Of a stretch of 64,000 nucleotides of DNA, positions 60,501 to 64,000 are shown piece by piece. The translations under genes and the position numbers were made by a program. Position 1 is the first letter of the stretch; every line of letters starts with the position of its first letter. The notes beneath the pieces are model-generated. The model was not told the DNA's origin. It searched no databases and saw only the letters and a list, made by a program, of their open reading frames with translations. Source of the DNA: Symbiodinium kawagutii (lineage: Eukaryota; Sar; Dinophyceae; Suessiales; Symbiodiniaceae); assembly GCA_009767595.1 (NCBI GenBank), contig VSDK01011225.1, positions 151,246 through 215,245 on the forward strand, given 5' to 3'.

Positions 60501-62275
60501 TGGCACCTGCACTGTTTGAAGATCCTGTGCCACGCCATAGGCCTTGACCTTCCTTGGGAGTTTGACAGCGCAGCAGCTGATGGCAGTGGAATGAGTCCTT
60601 TTGGGCCCAAAGCTGGCCCAGTTCTGAGCTCAAAAAGTCCTTCAGGTGAACACAGCTTAAGCGCAAAGCTGCCTTGGTGACAGTCCCCTGCCAGAAGCAC
60701 AAAGCCATAGCTACAGCTCTAGCCTATGGGTTCCTGCGTCGTTTTTTGACAGGGGATTGAATTATCTTATCCGTGGGAAGCCCCGGCAAAACAAGTATTT
60801 TGAATTTCTAAGTAGTCTTAGTTAAATCTGTTTCAGCATGAAGATTGATTTACAAACATGCATCATATGATATTGATATATATATATATATATGTATATA
60901 TATGTATATATATGTATATTTATTTGTGTTCCTACATGTGCATGTTTGATACAAATTGTTCATTGACATTTCCTTACGCAACTGGTGCTGTTGTGGTTCA
61001 CCAGTTTCAGTACCGTCCGCAGCAACGTGGAGGCGGGCACCTTGCCATTGCTCTGGGTGAACTCGTCCTTCGATGGCCAGTTGCCACAGCTTGTGCCTCA
61101 GAATGCTGAGCAACGGCGGCGACGTTTTTCTCTTGTGAGGGACAGAAGCATAGGGTAGCTCATCCGGTAGTTTATAGATCATAGATGATTATACGGTAGT
61201 TAGCTCACAGACGTTCATTTGGCCTGGAAATATGATGAAATATGCAGGAAAAGACTCGGCAGTTCTCCAATGCATCCAAATCTATGTGGTGTTCAGTGTC
61301 AATACCTGAAGTTGCTTTGCAGCTAGTACCTAGCGCAGGCTTTTTGGCACCTGGCCGCGTGGCTTGTGGGAGGCCGGCCCCCAGGGAGAAACATAGTGGA
61401 TGGGTGGTAGAGATCACTTCTGCTTTCTTTTCAGCTGGCAGCCGGAATTTCTGCAGAATCTTAGATATGATCTATTTTTACTGATTTATTGATTATTGAT
61501 TGTCAGTGTTCACCTTTGTTTCTTTCCACCGATGTATCGTTCATAGTGCCTCACCATGAGCATCCCAGGCTGCAGACATTTCTTGAAGTGTACACACATT
61601 TGCTGACCGGTTGGCATCGTTCATCGTCTTCAGATTTCCGCACCTGATACTTTGAGTGGCAGGTGCCACCACACATGAACGACCGCAATCTTCGGGAACC
61701 CAGCCGATACCATGAGGAGAGTGAGTGTGCCTTGGCTTGAACATGCAGAAGCTGGAGCAGTGTCCTTCCATCAGATTTTGTCCACATCTTTTCAGCAGAA
61801 GCATCAATCACGGTGAGCCCCTGTGATGTGAACTACAAATTTCGAAAGCTCAGCCTGTGACTCTGTGTGACTCAGGTAATTTTTTGGTCGATTTGACCTT
61901 AGTGCACCAAGCCGAGGTGGCTCGGATTTGTCACTGGGAGTGAGTACAGTGTCCGTGGCCTTCGGTTACCATGCCGTTACCCCCGATTCCTCTTCCATTC
62001 CTTCAGGGCAAAATCTTGAAAAAACCTCAGATCTCAGGAGGTGCCCCAAAGGTCCAGAAGCATTCTGCAGGGAATGCCCTCAATGTCGGCGTCCAGACAT
62101 TTCAACAATAGAAACTGGTCGGTTGTCCACAGCTTGCAATTTGACCAAGGAACCACCTGACGAAAAGACATGGGAAAAGATGCATTGCTTTCCCTTCTTG
62201 GATGCGGAATCTTCGCGCTTACCATGGCGTGCCTTCTATGCTTCCTGGATTCGACGCGGGGTTCGCGGGGAGTGA
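25649..62275 (+). CDS. ALG9: ALG9-family dolichyl-P-Man alpha-1,2-mannosyltransferase, multi-exon, with other genes inside two introns
   Basis: ALG9 adds alpha-1,2-mannose to the dolichol-linked glycan in the ER lumen and is multi-spanning. Exons in family order: [15 protein letters not shown] (25649-25693), [12 protein letters not shown] with the acidic DE motif (25862-25897), [15 protein letters not shown] (26121-26165), EYSPEFALR (26525-26550), [15 protein letters not shown] (27161-27224), [15 protein letters not shown] (from 27415), [16 protein letters not shown] (about 28273-28321), [15 protein letters not shown] (42876-42949), a tentative exon from 43536, VVVDSPR (about 44346), [13 protein letters not shown] (44996-45088), [14 protein letters not shown] then LTLVPMY (from 45300), [20 protein letters not shown] (to 46893), 47129-47197 ending [20 protein letters not shown] (47353-47397), [18 protein letters not shown] (61033-61134), and a final exon with [16 protein letters not shown] and stop at 62273-62275. 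Phases agree across 28321/42876 and 47397/61033. The ATG at 25649 follows an AG that could accept the spliced leader. Some middle exons remain unplaced. Confidence 0.82.
26777..26875. mobile_element. MITE-like element (family A), 99 bp
   Basis: The left end CTGGCTGGTGAATTTGAAAC is a diverged inverse of the right end GGTTGAAACCACCAAGCAG. The interior TTTTCCCTAGTAGTTA and CAAATGGTTGGTTGACTAAT recurs in the copy at 57930-58030. It lies wholly inside the ALG9-like intron 26551-27160. Confidence 0.7.
28890..41991 (+). CDS. SulP/SLC26 anion transporter with C-terminal STAS domain
   Basis: A multi-spanning anion (sulfate-type) transporter. Exon 1 (28890-29085) has [15 protein letters not shown]. 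Exon 2 (29425-29596) has [18 protein letters not shown]. Exon 3 (38679-39189) has [26 protein letters not shown] and [10 protein letters not shown]. Exon 4 (39486-39998) has [26 protein letters not shown] and [20 protein letters not shown]. Exon 5 (41062-41257) opens the STAS domain with [20 protein letters not shown]. Exon 6 (from 41460) has [15 protein letters not shown] last exon near 41890-41991 reads [12 protein letters not shown]. Exon lengths and phases close exactly for exons 1 to 5 (196, 172, 511, 513 and 196 nt). Introns: 29086-29424 GT, 29597-38678 GA, 39190-39485 GT, 39999-41061 GC, 41258-41459 GT. The ATG at 28890 gives the usual short N-terminus and follows a pyrimidine-rich AG (about 28872). 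The junction into the last exon is unresolved. The substrate cannot be told from sequence. Confidence 0.92.
29932..29936. repeat. 5-bp target-site duplication, left copy (ATAAG)
   Basis: ATAAG immediately before the 5' LTR is repeated exactly after the 3' LTR (38263-38267). A 5-bp duplication is typical of Ty1/copia integration. Confidence 0.95.
29937..30134 (+). repeat. 5' LTR, 198 bp
   Basis: Begins TGTATCATTCACCTGTG and ends GCTGGATTCA. It is identical to the copy at 38065-38262. No obvious TATA box was found. The short minus-strand frame in it occurs in both LTRs and is not proposed as a gene. Confidence 0.97.
30136..30153 (+). promoter_or_regulatory. Primer-binding site, resembling an initiator-Met tRNA 3' end
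   Basis: TGGTAGCTGCGGAGCGG starts one base after the LTR. PBS sequences begin TGG, complementary to the tRNA CCA end. Its complement would end GCTACCA, as initiator methionine tRNAs do in several eukaryotes. The tRNA identity is inferred; no tRNA gene lies in this window. Confidence 0.65.
30264..38012 (+). CDS. Copia gag-pol polyprotein, 2582 aa from ATG 30264
   Basis: One frame encodes the whole polyprotein and ends with TAA at 38010-38012. The ATG at 30264 is the first methionine in frame; the frame itself opens earlier, at a TTG. Residue positions from that Met: a Gag-like N-terminus with [17 protein letters not shown]; a glycine- and lysine-rich basic stretch about 425-510 without a CCHC zinc knuckle; an aspartic protease with IIDSGAT at D554; the integrase HHCC zinc motif about 1373-1408 and catalytic D1437, D1505, E1541 (the last two with 35 residues between them); reverse transcriptase with [18 protein letters not shown] (D2093), [10 protein letters not shown] and VDDFLIGG (D2187-D2188); RNase H with YTD (D2344), [10 protein letters not shown] and IMDSRG. 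No frameshift separates gag and pol, as in plant copia elements. About residues 797-1002 overlap a second open frame. Confidence 0.97.
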   Translation: MASSVINKDQDKGSGNRVPTWDGRPESFFHYVTEIKWHLAGTKASERPYAAARLVRRILESDYPALKSLMYKLNPEEFTNEEAVSKLVSFLEASPMNRQPIPDAGRKLSAYYRRLSRKPHETIPQFLVREETLYDEMWRSLQRLLREKELDFSQYDCTLSDLKTFCGMDPEQSFYVPGDEDTPHSASTHPSRYERDRRDAADQSGDEAASGARTPIGAPPPRTTRRFDLIERLMQKGLIPLAALDIIRGWLLLECTSATELDKSLVKAATQNKLGYQNIRAALLSLNEDRAKPNPKGLSKGKFQHFMAEEFPEFDPESGYYSEPWFDDSAYMMDYGNGQYEEGYYGDGLNGYAGDDDPPPEEDDPFPPSQSGMDDQAAHVLSQLEDEEKELQAMMVDHQRNLEQARKAVQEAKKDRGWKSSQPASSNARGPMPSKGSPPHGSQKGTSTFMRASMGKGAFNNHYMYNKGGKGGRGSGRPTTPGWRHPPQRFPGPGKGKPSFPGYHNNMFFEPMDYQIMTVTDMIPEQDFTISQNFFPVDDQRPSTELMPDEAIIDSGATVSAGGEQAVAGLVEKLAQTRPDLSVTIIKDDRPYFRYGSGRWGQALFKVKLHVGQQLMFEIYALPSPGVPVLVGMREMQQLGMILNVQNGHAIILGCNQKLRMTSKRQILLNFTENIPHTTAVSKSSISSSFRQPRSILKPENGDAVFQRKTGSGRHATFCSLASESQHSSMMLEIFDDPNDTSYFVVQDPQDADCAHPSQNSFLHLHVSEAQMQFLRGDIADSSSNLASNSLSSSLQDGREQCESQGSDPRSSAGSPPEGVCNFRQEQERTQEGHSASGCNSRNGHAHPGSQSQSKSRALPCKPHSMEGKQPLRRMDRLPEMRSAIGICSPKGSARTDHQNGPAGQCGCSLGTSPCGRSPSRKCGPFPCQENHQVHCGTGGYEEYQEGTGKGQSRISQASSRDQSGEHPDSLRRGTVSSDRGTEEHGREEESGKRIYYSERGLKAPEPQILEGGMEDPMSDLQDQPDETTPRDVLSRLSESLRDAVFHVEQQLQALQKQNLTLWEICCSPTSTLTDEALRNGFRAKRWNYETLFDLEKPECVKTALEAIPVERPTKLWASLKCTPWTSIQHINQRTPQQVANLRRMRLRSRKQVRHVIEIYKAALLNDPSTDIYFEWPKGAKDGWSLQEITDFEKWCANTLQKPLYFTRIDGCMVGLVDDNSMPIYKPWTIMTTDQHFHVHGTILCDHSHSHRQILGMGTKAVASTGYYPRKLAQRIIQVWKKEVFSCGQPEIIQSLHTMDSVQDLHPSVAQEHLHSLESLFPAEHKRTFSEMRTTDTGMTDNEEETEEQVDDVDPNISTDEREKGRAILHKLHRAAGHPSNRSLARLIRDRKLPKWLIGEALRLQCPQCISTQTGGQMVVHKSIGENPRPWQVVGMDVFELVFPEQNVKTRFLLLTCLTMHFVAVAPLWTGSISATGTDAGAKIIDAFCNHWLVHRPRPEWIVVDSQKSFIYGDFPLFLHTTGIGMFATPGEGHWIHGKTESMVKVIKRTMRRIRPEHPMLSPSINASLAVFANNHSVRTTGFSPVQWAYGYDPDELERKNDPLQANAEKAFAPKYFQEFQRMRERATELHRQEAARESITRLWNSAPRTNIDYQIGDFVCIWRTMTLRARNRTANYNPEARFFGPGRIVLIEPTVLEDRKPTIIWVLCGSTLYRCAKEHVRPATEQETLVEVLRDGQILTQPRTDLLNQLKSFVNVAKEIHRPDQPGYQEQEQERSHERQDTVASLRTRWQQLVSVNDNRRREGLPPLMQFPARAAENRPEVFHSSTKTEVFHLEDSEPLQQDSTPGVLKAEKIANDIYHFDLETQILILEKVKQIEADLMYKRDTQLIRAQIERDLHDEQHLLAFISDDMKQPAEDRQWVHQIEFDVTDEIATSGNPFMYVKRILESKNTEITYRQLAPEHVPLFDEAKAKEVSEVLGSMALRAIQTESERQDASQHPERHIPMRWVLTWKPLVPPEPPEPGKPTTVVRDGSMKAKARVVLLGFKHPDLVKRHPVTGQPELRTAAPTISRIGRNLLLQCFAFDEHVLESADAKSAFLQADNEEEHRRIWTTAVPELARAHNVRPGDLLRVLGAIYGLTNAPRIFWKDVDSKLQQLGGIPHPMDRCIWIFKDSTGTVCGRIGSQVDDFLIGGDHSNKHWMMIRDKLKGLYQWSPWQKGDFIYAGCHLRQLSSYTIHVGQEEFCNALRPVEIQQDRSRSEDDSMTPSEISQCRALIMKAQWRSLQTAPQFAARVGIAASTMSNQKLANLREANSIMREMRKTAKDDLVFHNFNFGREKKLVYTDLVFAHWGDAGHNNRPTGGSTGGFVSGISTPQLLTGQESLVSLIDWRSWKLKRPSRGTNSSESQGIAEAEDKGWRARLFFAILYGHELLRDQADKLTSLFTSLVIMDSRGCFDLLSSNESLAMSMGDSRAGIDLLHVQHGTQDGSRSYVTWVPSDLNLSNSLTKASTEAFREMKLFNTRKSWIVRFNSEFVSARKAQRLRMQKTREEQSQNLHLCNVPDDWYEDTWTNMYTLNTTPYHR
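32653..33270 (+). CDS. Overlapping ORF in the +1 frame inside copia gag-pol, 205 aa, function unknown
   Basis: From ATG 32653 to TGA 33268-33270 the +1 frame is open for 205 codons while the polyprotein frame stays open too. The product looks like a real soluble protein: [20 protein letters not shown] (probable helix), then [18 protein letters not shown] with a CxxC pair, then [17 protein letters not shown] and [17 protein letters not shown] (helical), then an acidic [13 protein letters not shown] and a basic tail. The gag-pol frame over the same bases is rich in S, Q, G, R and C and looks unconstrained, as expected for the shadow of a selected frame. It could be an accessory protein, or a segment reached by frameshifting. 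No start-context or expression evidence is available. Confidence 0.5.
   Translation: MAENNVNLKALIQEAVQEALQKESATSAKSKSEPKKDTQPLDATRGMGTHIQDPRANPNQGPCHANHTPWKASNRFGEWTDCQKCGLRLAYVPRKGAPGQTTKMDLPANVVAALEHLRVEGVPAENVDHFLVKKTIKFIVAQEAMKNTKKGQAKAKAGYPKHPPETNPENIQIHSDEELFQVIEEQKSTAERKSRAKGSTTPNEG
38046..38055 (+). promoter_or_regulatory. Polypurine tract (plus-strand primer site)
   Basis: GGAGAAGGGG lies 9 bp upstream of the 3' LTR. This is the expected place and composition for the RNase H-resistant primer of plus-strand synthesis, though it is not directly abutting the LTR. Confidence 0.7.
38065..38262 (+). repeat. 3' LTR, 198 bp
   Basis: I read no difference from the 5' LTR over its full length. 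The element's transcript would be expected to end within it. Confidence 0.97.
38263..38267. repeat. 5-bp target-site duplication, right copy (ATAAG)
   Basis: Exact copy of 29932-29936, immediately after the CA end of the 3' LTR. Confidence 0.95.
42412..42660. repeat. (CA)n and (TA)n microsatellites
   Basis: A short CA tract is followed by several alternating TA tracts and AT-rich sequence. They lie between the SulP stop and the next ALG9-like exon and are non-coding. Confidence 0.85.
43037..43345. repeat. (TA)n and (AAAT)n tracts
   Basis: TA tracts at about 43037-43058 and an AAAT plus TA tract at about 43287-43340 lie in an intron of the ALG9-like gene. A similar TA tract follows at about 43645-43665. 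Confidence 0.85.
48435..48989. repeat. Nine copies of a 13-14 bp motif TTCAAAYAGAAGAA in both orientations
   Basis: Direct copies start at 48435, 48477, 48721, 48796 and 48977. Inverted copies (TTCTTCTRTTTGAA type) lie at 48525, 48749, 48824 and 48936. Spacing is irregular (about 30 to 200 bp). The density of one motif in mixed orientation within 555 bp is far above chance and would give several hairpins. It lies inside the 13.6-kb intron. Confidence 0.75.
49158..49240. repeat. Perfect 17-bp inverted repeat plus an extra copy of one arm
   Basis: CCAGCCATTAATCAAAC (49160-49176) is the exact reverse complement of GTTTGATTAATGGCTGG (49198-49214), with a 21-bp loop. The right arm recurs at about 49224-49240 as TTTTGATTAATGGCTGG. 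It may be a small element remnant or a cruciform-forming site. Confidence 0.75.
49260..49375. repeat. Tandem repeat of an about 50-bp unit
   Basis: CGTTTATTTGGCTTTTGG followed by CCTGGAAGCCCTGG recurs from 49315 with a small deletion. A third partial unit starts near 49359. Confidence 0.6.
49380..51597 (+). CDS. Unassigned exon-like stretches, including a proline-rich repeat and a helical exon
   Basis: Several segments look coding but I could not join them in phase. One frame (50074-50409) has a basic nuclear-localisation-like [12 protein letters not shown] followed by three proline-rich 21-residue repeats. An exon after an AG|G acceptor at about 51064 reads [20 protein letters not shown], then [15 protein letters not shown], clearly helical. 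A CAA tract encodes 13 glutamines (about 51473-51513). The nuclear signal plus helical tail faintly recalls the C-terminus of Ctf4/WDHD1 proteins, but this is a weak impression. It sits inside the 13.6-kb ALG9-like intron. Confidence 0.3.
50182..50366 (+). repeat. 63-bp minisatellite, three copies, encoding a 21-residue proline-rich repeat
   Basis: Units start at 50182, 50245 and 50308, are exactly 63 bp apart and differ by a few substitutions. In the frame with the basic cluster upstream each unit reads [18 protein letters not shown] plus three residues. The period is a multiple of three and changes are mild, which fits a coding minisatellite. Confidence 0.75.
50855..50895. repeat. (CA)n-(TA)n microsatellite
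   Basis: An AC-rich tract runs into an alternating TA tract; non-coding. Confidence 0.85.
51473..51513. repeat. (CAA)n tract
   Basis: One CAG followed by about a dozen CAA codons, then CCACAACCG. In one + frame it encodes polyglutamine; whether it is translated is unknown. Confidence 0.85.
52365..59936 (+). CDS. Upf1-like superfamily 1 helicase, multi-exon, interrupted by an assembly gap
   Basis: An ATP-driven nucleic-acid helicase of the Upf1/SMUBP2/Sen1 type. Exon 1 from ATG 52365 ends [11 protein letters not shown] and joins [20 protein letters not shown] at 52930. Walker A is split by a GC-AG intron (55389-55630): [11 protein letters not shown] plus [12 protein letters not shown], followed by [13 protein letters not shown]. 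After the N run come [17 protein letters not shown] (Walker B), [11 protein letters not shown] and LNIQYRMHP (to 56627), YYNGQLFSG (56863-56990), [16 protein letters not shown] (57722-), [15 protein letters not shown] with [11 protein letters not shown] (58714-58854), [11 protein letters not shown] with [13 protein letters not shown] (59246-59353), and [19 protein letters not shown] (59616-). Other phased introns: 52528-52929 GA, 56628-56862 GT, 56991-57721 GA, 58855-59245 GA, 59354-59615 GT. All SF1 motifs are present except the Walker B Glu, read as Gly next to the gap. The stop at 59934-59936 is the end of the last open frame and is tentative. Confidence 0.9.
52685..52905. repeat. (GATGAG)n and (CAC)n tracts
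   Basis: GATGAG-type repeats (about 52685-52735) and CAC repeats (about 52848-52903) lie in the first helicase intron. Polyglycine, polyhistidine and polytryptophan frames over them are artefacts. Confidence 0.85.
56262..56372. other. Assembly gap, 111 N
   Basis: A run of 111 undetermined bases lies between the helicase segments carrying ADSNIAVDN and the Walker B motif. The conserved SF1 stretch between Walker A and Walker B (motif Ib region) would fall partly in it. Confidence 1.
57541..57655. repeat. (AATC)n tracts
   Basis: Two ATCA/CAAT tetranucleotide tracts (about 57545-57562 and 57622-57652) flank a short unique stretch in the helicase intron 56991-57721. Confidence 0.85.
57930..58030. 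mobile_element. MITE-like element (family A), 101 bp
   Basis: The left end CTGGTGGGTGGTTTCAAAC and right end GGTTGAAACCACCGACCAG are inverted repeats differing at two or three positions. The interior (TTTTCCCTAGTAGCTATG, CAAATGGTTGACTAAT) matches the copy at 26777-26875. It lies in a helicase intron. Confidence 0.75.
58556..58645. repeat. 10-bp tandem repeat (TTTATCATGG), about nine copies
   Basis: Units of TTTATCATGG or TTCATCATGG follow in register. The frame reading repeated [10 protein letters not shown] is an artefact of the period. It lies in the helicase intron before the exon at 58714. Confidence 0.9.
59937..61032. other. Stretch between the helicase and the next ALG9-like exon
   Basis: No gene is assigned. 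One + frame (about 60405-60680) is open for 91 codons but resembles nothing I recognise. A TA/TGTA tract occupies about 60868-60925. Confidence 0.5.
60868..60925. repeat. (TA)n/(TGTATA)n microsatellite
   Basis: Alternating TA with regular TG interruptions; non-coding, about 110 bp upstream of the ALG9-like exon at 61033. Confidence 0.9.
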
Positions 62276-64000
62276 TGTGGAACGTGGCCCATCCAGTCTT
62301 GACTTTGGATGGACAATGAAAATTGTGACCCTTCCATTTGCTCCTAAACTTTGATCATATTCAGCAGCGAAGTGAATCCACAGACAGGGTGAGAAGATGT
62401 TTTCAGATATTTTATATTGTTTTGAATGATTTTGAGTTTGAATCTTTAAAGTACCACGCGAGTCAGCAGAGTGATATCATTGCTTGAATGAGCACGTGAA
62501 TCAATGCATGGATGCATGACGGATGATGGAGATATTGAACGGTGATCACACTCGCAGACATACGCATTGTACACGCATCCATTCACTGTCCATGTTCATT
62601 ATGCACTGCAATGTAATGTGCTGATTTGGGAAGAAGCATTTGCAAAAAGGTGTCAACCAGACACATGCTCAAGGATTGCTGAGGTTCCTTTTGGACTCTC
62701 TAACTCGCGGAACAACTTTGGAAGCTATTGCATCTACAAGCGAAGCAGTGAAGAAAAAGTGCTGCAGGGCTGCCATGTGCTTTACGCTGCTACTCAAGGG
62801 GTTGAATGGGTGTTCTGGGTTCGAAGCAGTACCTCGGAAAACGCCATTATGAAAGTGCAAGGAAGATGAAACTTTAGTCAGAACGCATGCAACAACAAGT
62901 TGAGCAACTGAAGGACCATTTCACGACTCTCAGTGCACTCGCTGACTTTGTTGGAAAACGTGGTTAACAATTTTCCAATTTAAGGCATCAGTAGAACGCG
63001 GGGGGGGCAAAAAAGAACTAGGCCGAACAATCATCAAACAATATTCCAAAATTAGACATGTTCCCCTCTTTATTTATTACCTTTTTGCGGGAGTTACAGG
63101 CCAATGAACCATGACAACATTTAGTGAAACATGAATCGCTGAGCTGAAAACACCGTGCTTAGCTGTGCTTAGGCTATGTATGATGCTTATGTCGATTCCA
63201 GGTTCATTAACCATTGTTTTCCCTATTATTGTTGGTTATTATTTTTCCCTATAGTTTTGTTGGTGAACTTATCCCCCCTTATTGGTTGGTTAAGTGCTTG
63301 CCCCATAGCCATGTCGATTCCAAGTTCAGAATGACACTGGGACGGGGTCAAATTCTGGTCCCCTCCCGCTGCATGGGGAGCCGACCAGGAGAGACACAGA
63401 AAACATTTGGAAGGTCGCGACCCCGTGGCTTTGGAATCGACGGTTTTCCAGCTTGTCACATTTGTATAGCAGGTGGATGGAAATATTTGGAATCTTGTTT
63501 TCCAGCCACATGTCTGTCAAATGTGTATAGCAGGTGGATGGTGTATAGCAGGTGCATGGTGGCCAGATGTGGCCAGTATGACGCCACATTTCTTTGAGGG
63601 CACAGCTGTTTGAGGGCACAGTGGTGCTTGCACTATGCGTTTTTTTTCTCTCAGCTGGCTTTTAAACGTTCTTCACCTGGCAGGTGAAGATTGCCCAGTG
63701 TGTTTTGAGGTGCCCAACAGTCAGCGATGGTTTATGGATGCTGTGATGGAACTCAGACTTGTACTGTTTAAGGATTTGTTTGATGATTTGACTGTTAAAG
63801 AATTGTTTAATTGTATCAGGTTTATCAGCATTTGGTTGGTTGACTCATATTTTTCCTAGGGGTTGAAACCACCAGCCAGGTATTGTATTCAATGTTTATG
63901 TTCGCCAGTTTTAAACGGAGTAAGGAAGCACAACTCAGAGTCGCCAGGAAATGTCCCAAGCGGAGGAGGCAGCAGGCAGACGAAAGATGCAAGATGATCC
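62276..64000. other. Trailing region; unassigned exon-like stretches
   Basis: Between about 62600 and 62870 two overlapping + frames are open and look moderately protein-like (one contains RFLLDSLTRGTTLEAIAST), but neither is recognised. Near 63680 a frame reads GEDCPVCFEVPNSQRW; the CxxC could start a RING finger, but no further ligands are visible. A direct repeat ATGTCGATTCCA occurs at 63189 and 63311. These could be first exons of the next gene. Confidence 0.3.
63830..63879. mobile_element. Right-end fragment of MITE family A
   Basis: TTGGTTGGTTGACTCATATT followed by GGGGTTGAAACCACCAGCCAG matches the right half of the copies at 26777-26875 and 57930-58030. No matching left end is evident nearby, so the copy seems truncated. 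Confidence 0.6.

Larger units (their letters stand above)
47398..61032 (+). other. 13.6-kb ALG9-like intron (GC-AG) containing the helicase gene
   Basis: The join at phase 0 ([15 protein letters not shown] followed by [18 protein letters not shown]) reproduces the contiguous family motif. The donor side reads GCAG|GCGGGC and the acceptor side GGAG|GCGGGC, so an 8-bp AGGCGGGC repeat sits on both borders. The helicase ATG is about 5 kb inside and its proposed stop about 1.1 kb before the end. The one N run of the window lies inside the helicase, not at either border. Confidence 0.72.

Noticed and set aside
63680-63740. CPVCFE as the start of a RING-finger exon
   Set aside because: Only the first Cys pair is present; no His or further Cys ligands follow in any frame before the window ends, so a call is not supported.

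Overview
The window is nuclear DNA of a dinoflagellate, most likely a Symbiodiniaceae alga. Four observations support this. Every recognisable gene lies on the + strand. The genes are broken into many short exons. The introns start with GT, GC or GA and always end AG followed by an exonic G, which is a known dinoflagellate habit. Intergenic DNA is full of microsatellites and small inverted-repeat elements. A 111-base run of N (56262-56372) shows this is a draft assembly. I see no rRNA, tRNA, CRISPR or operon.

Layout. 1-3155: no recognisable gene. 3156-19919: a cyclic-nucleotide-dependent protein kinase (PKG type) with several cNMP-binding domains and a C-terminal kinase. 19920-25640: mostly repeats plus a few unassigned exon-like stretches. 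25649-62275: exons, in order and in phase, of one ALG9-family mannosyltransferase. Two of its introns hold complete unrelated genes on the same strand. The 14.6-kb intron (28322-42875) holds a SulP/SLC26 anion transporter (28890-41991). The 13.6-kb intron (47398-61032) holds a Upf1-like SF1 helicase (52365-about 59936). Inside a SulP intron sits a structurally complete Ty1/copia retrotransposon (29937-38262) with identical 198-bp LTRs and a 5-bp target duplication. The arrangement is therefore three levels deep. 62276-64000: unassigned exon-like stretches and one small-element fragment.

The four host genes do not form a pathway: cGMP/cAMP signalling, ER N-glycan assembly, anion transport and RNA/DNA unwinding. 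What links them is position and splicing style. I could phase 33 introns across them by joining conserved protein motifs: 10 GT, 13 GC and 10 GA donors. The most notable observations are the nested same-strand genes, a 205-codon open frame overlapping the copia polyprotein in the +1 frame, and apparent defects at conserved sites (a helicase Walker B Glu read as Gly next to the assembly gap, and a one-base frame break in the kinase's first cNMP domain).

All gene calls rest on reading translated motifs by eye. Exon borders given to the base are those where the phases of neighbouring exons agree; the others are approximate.
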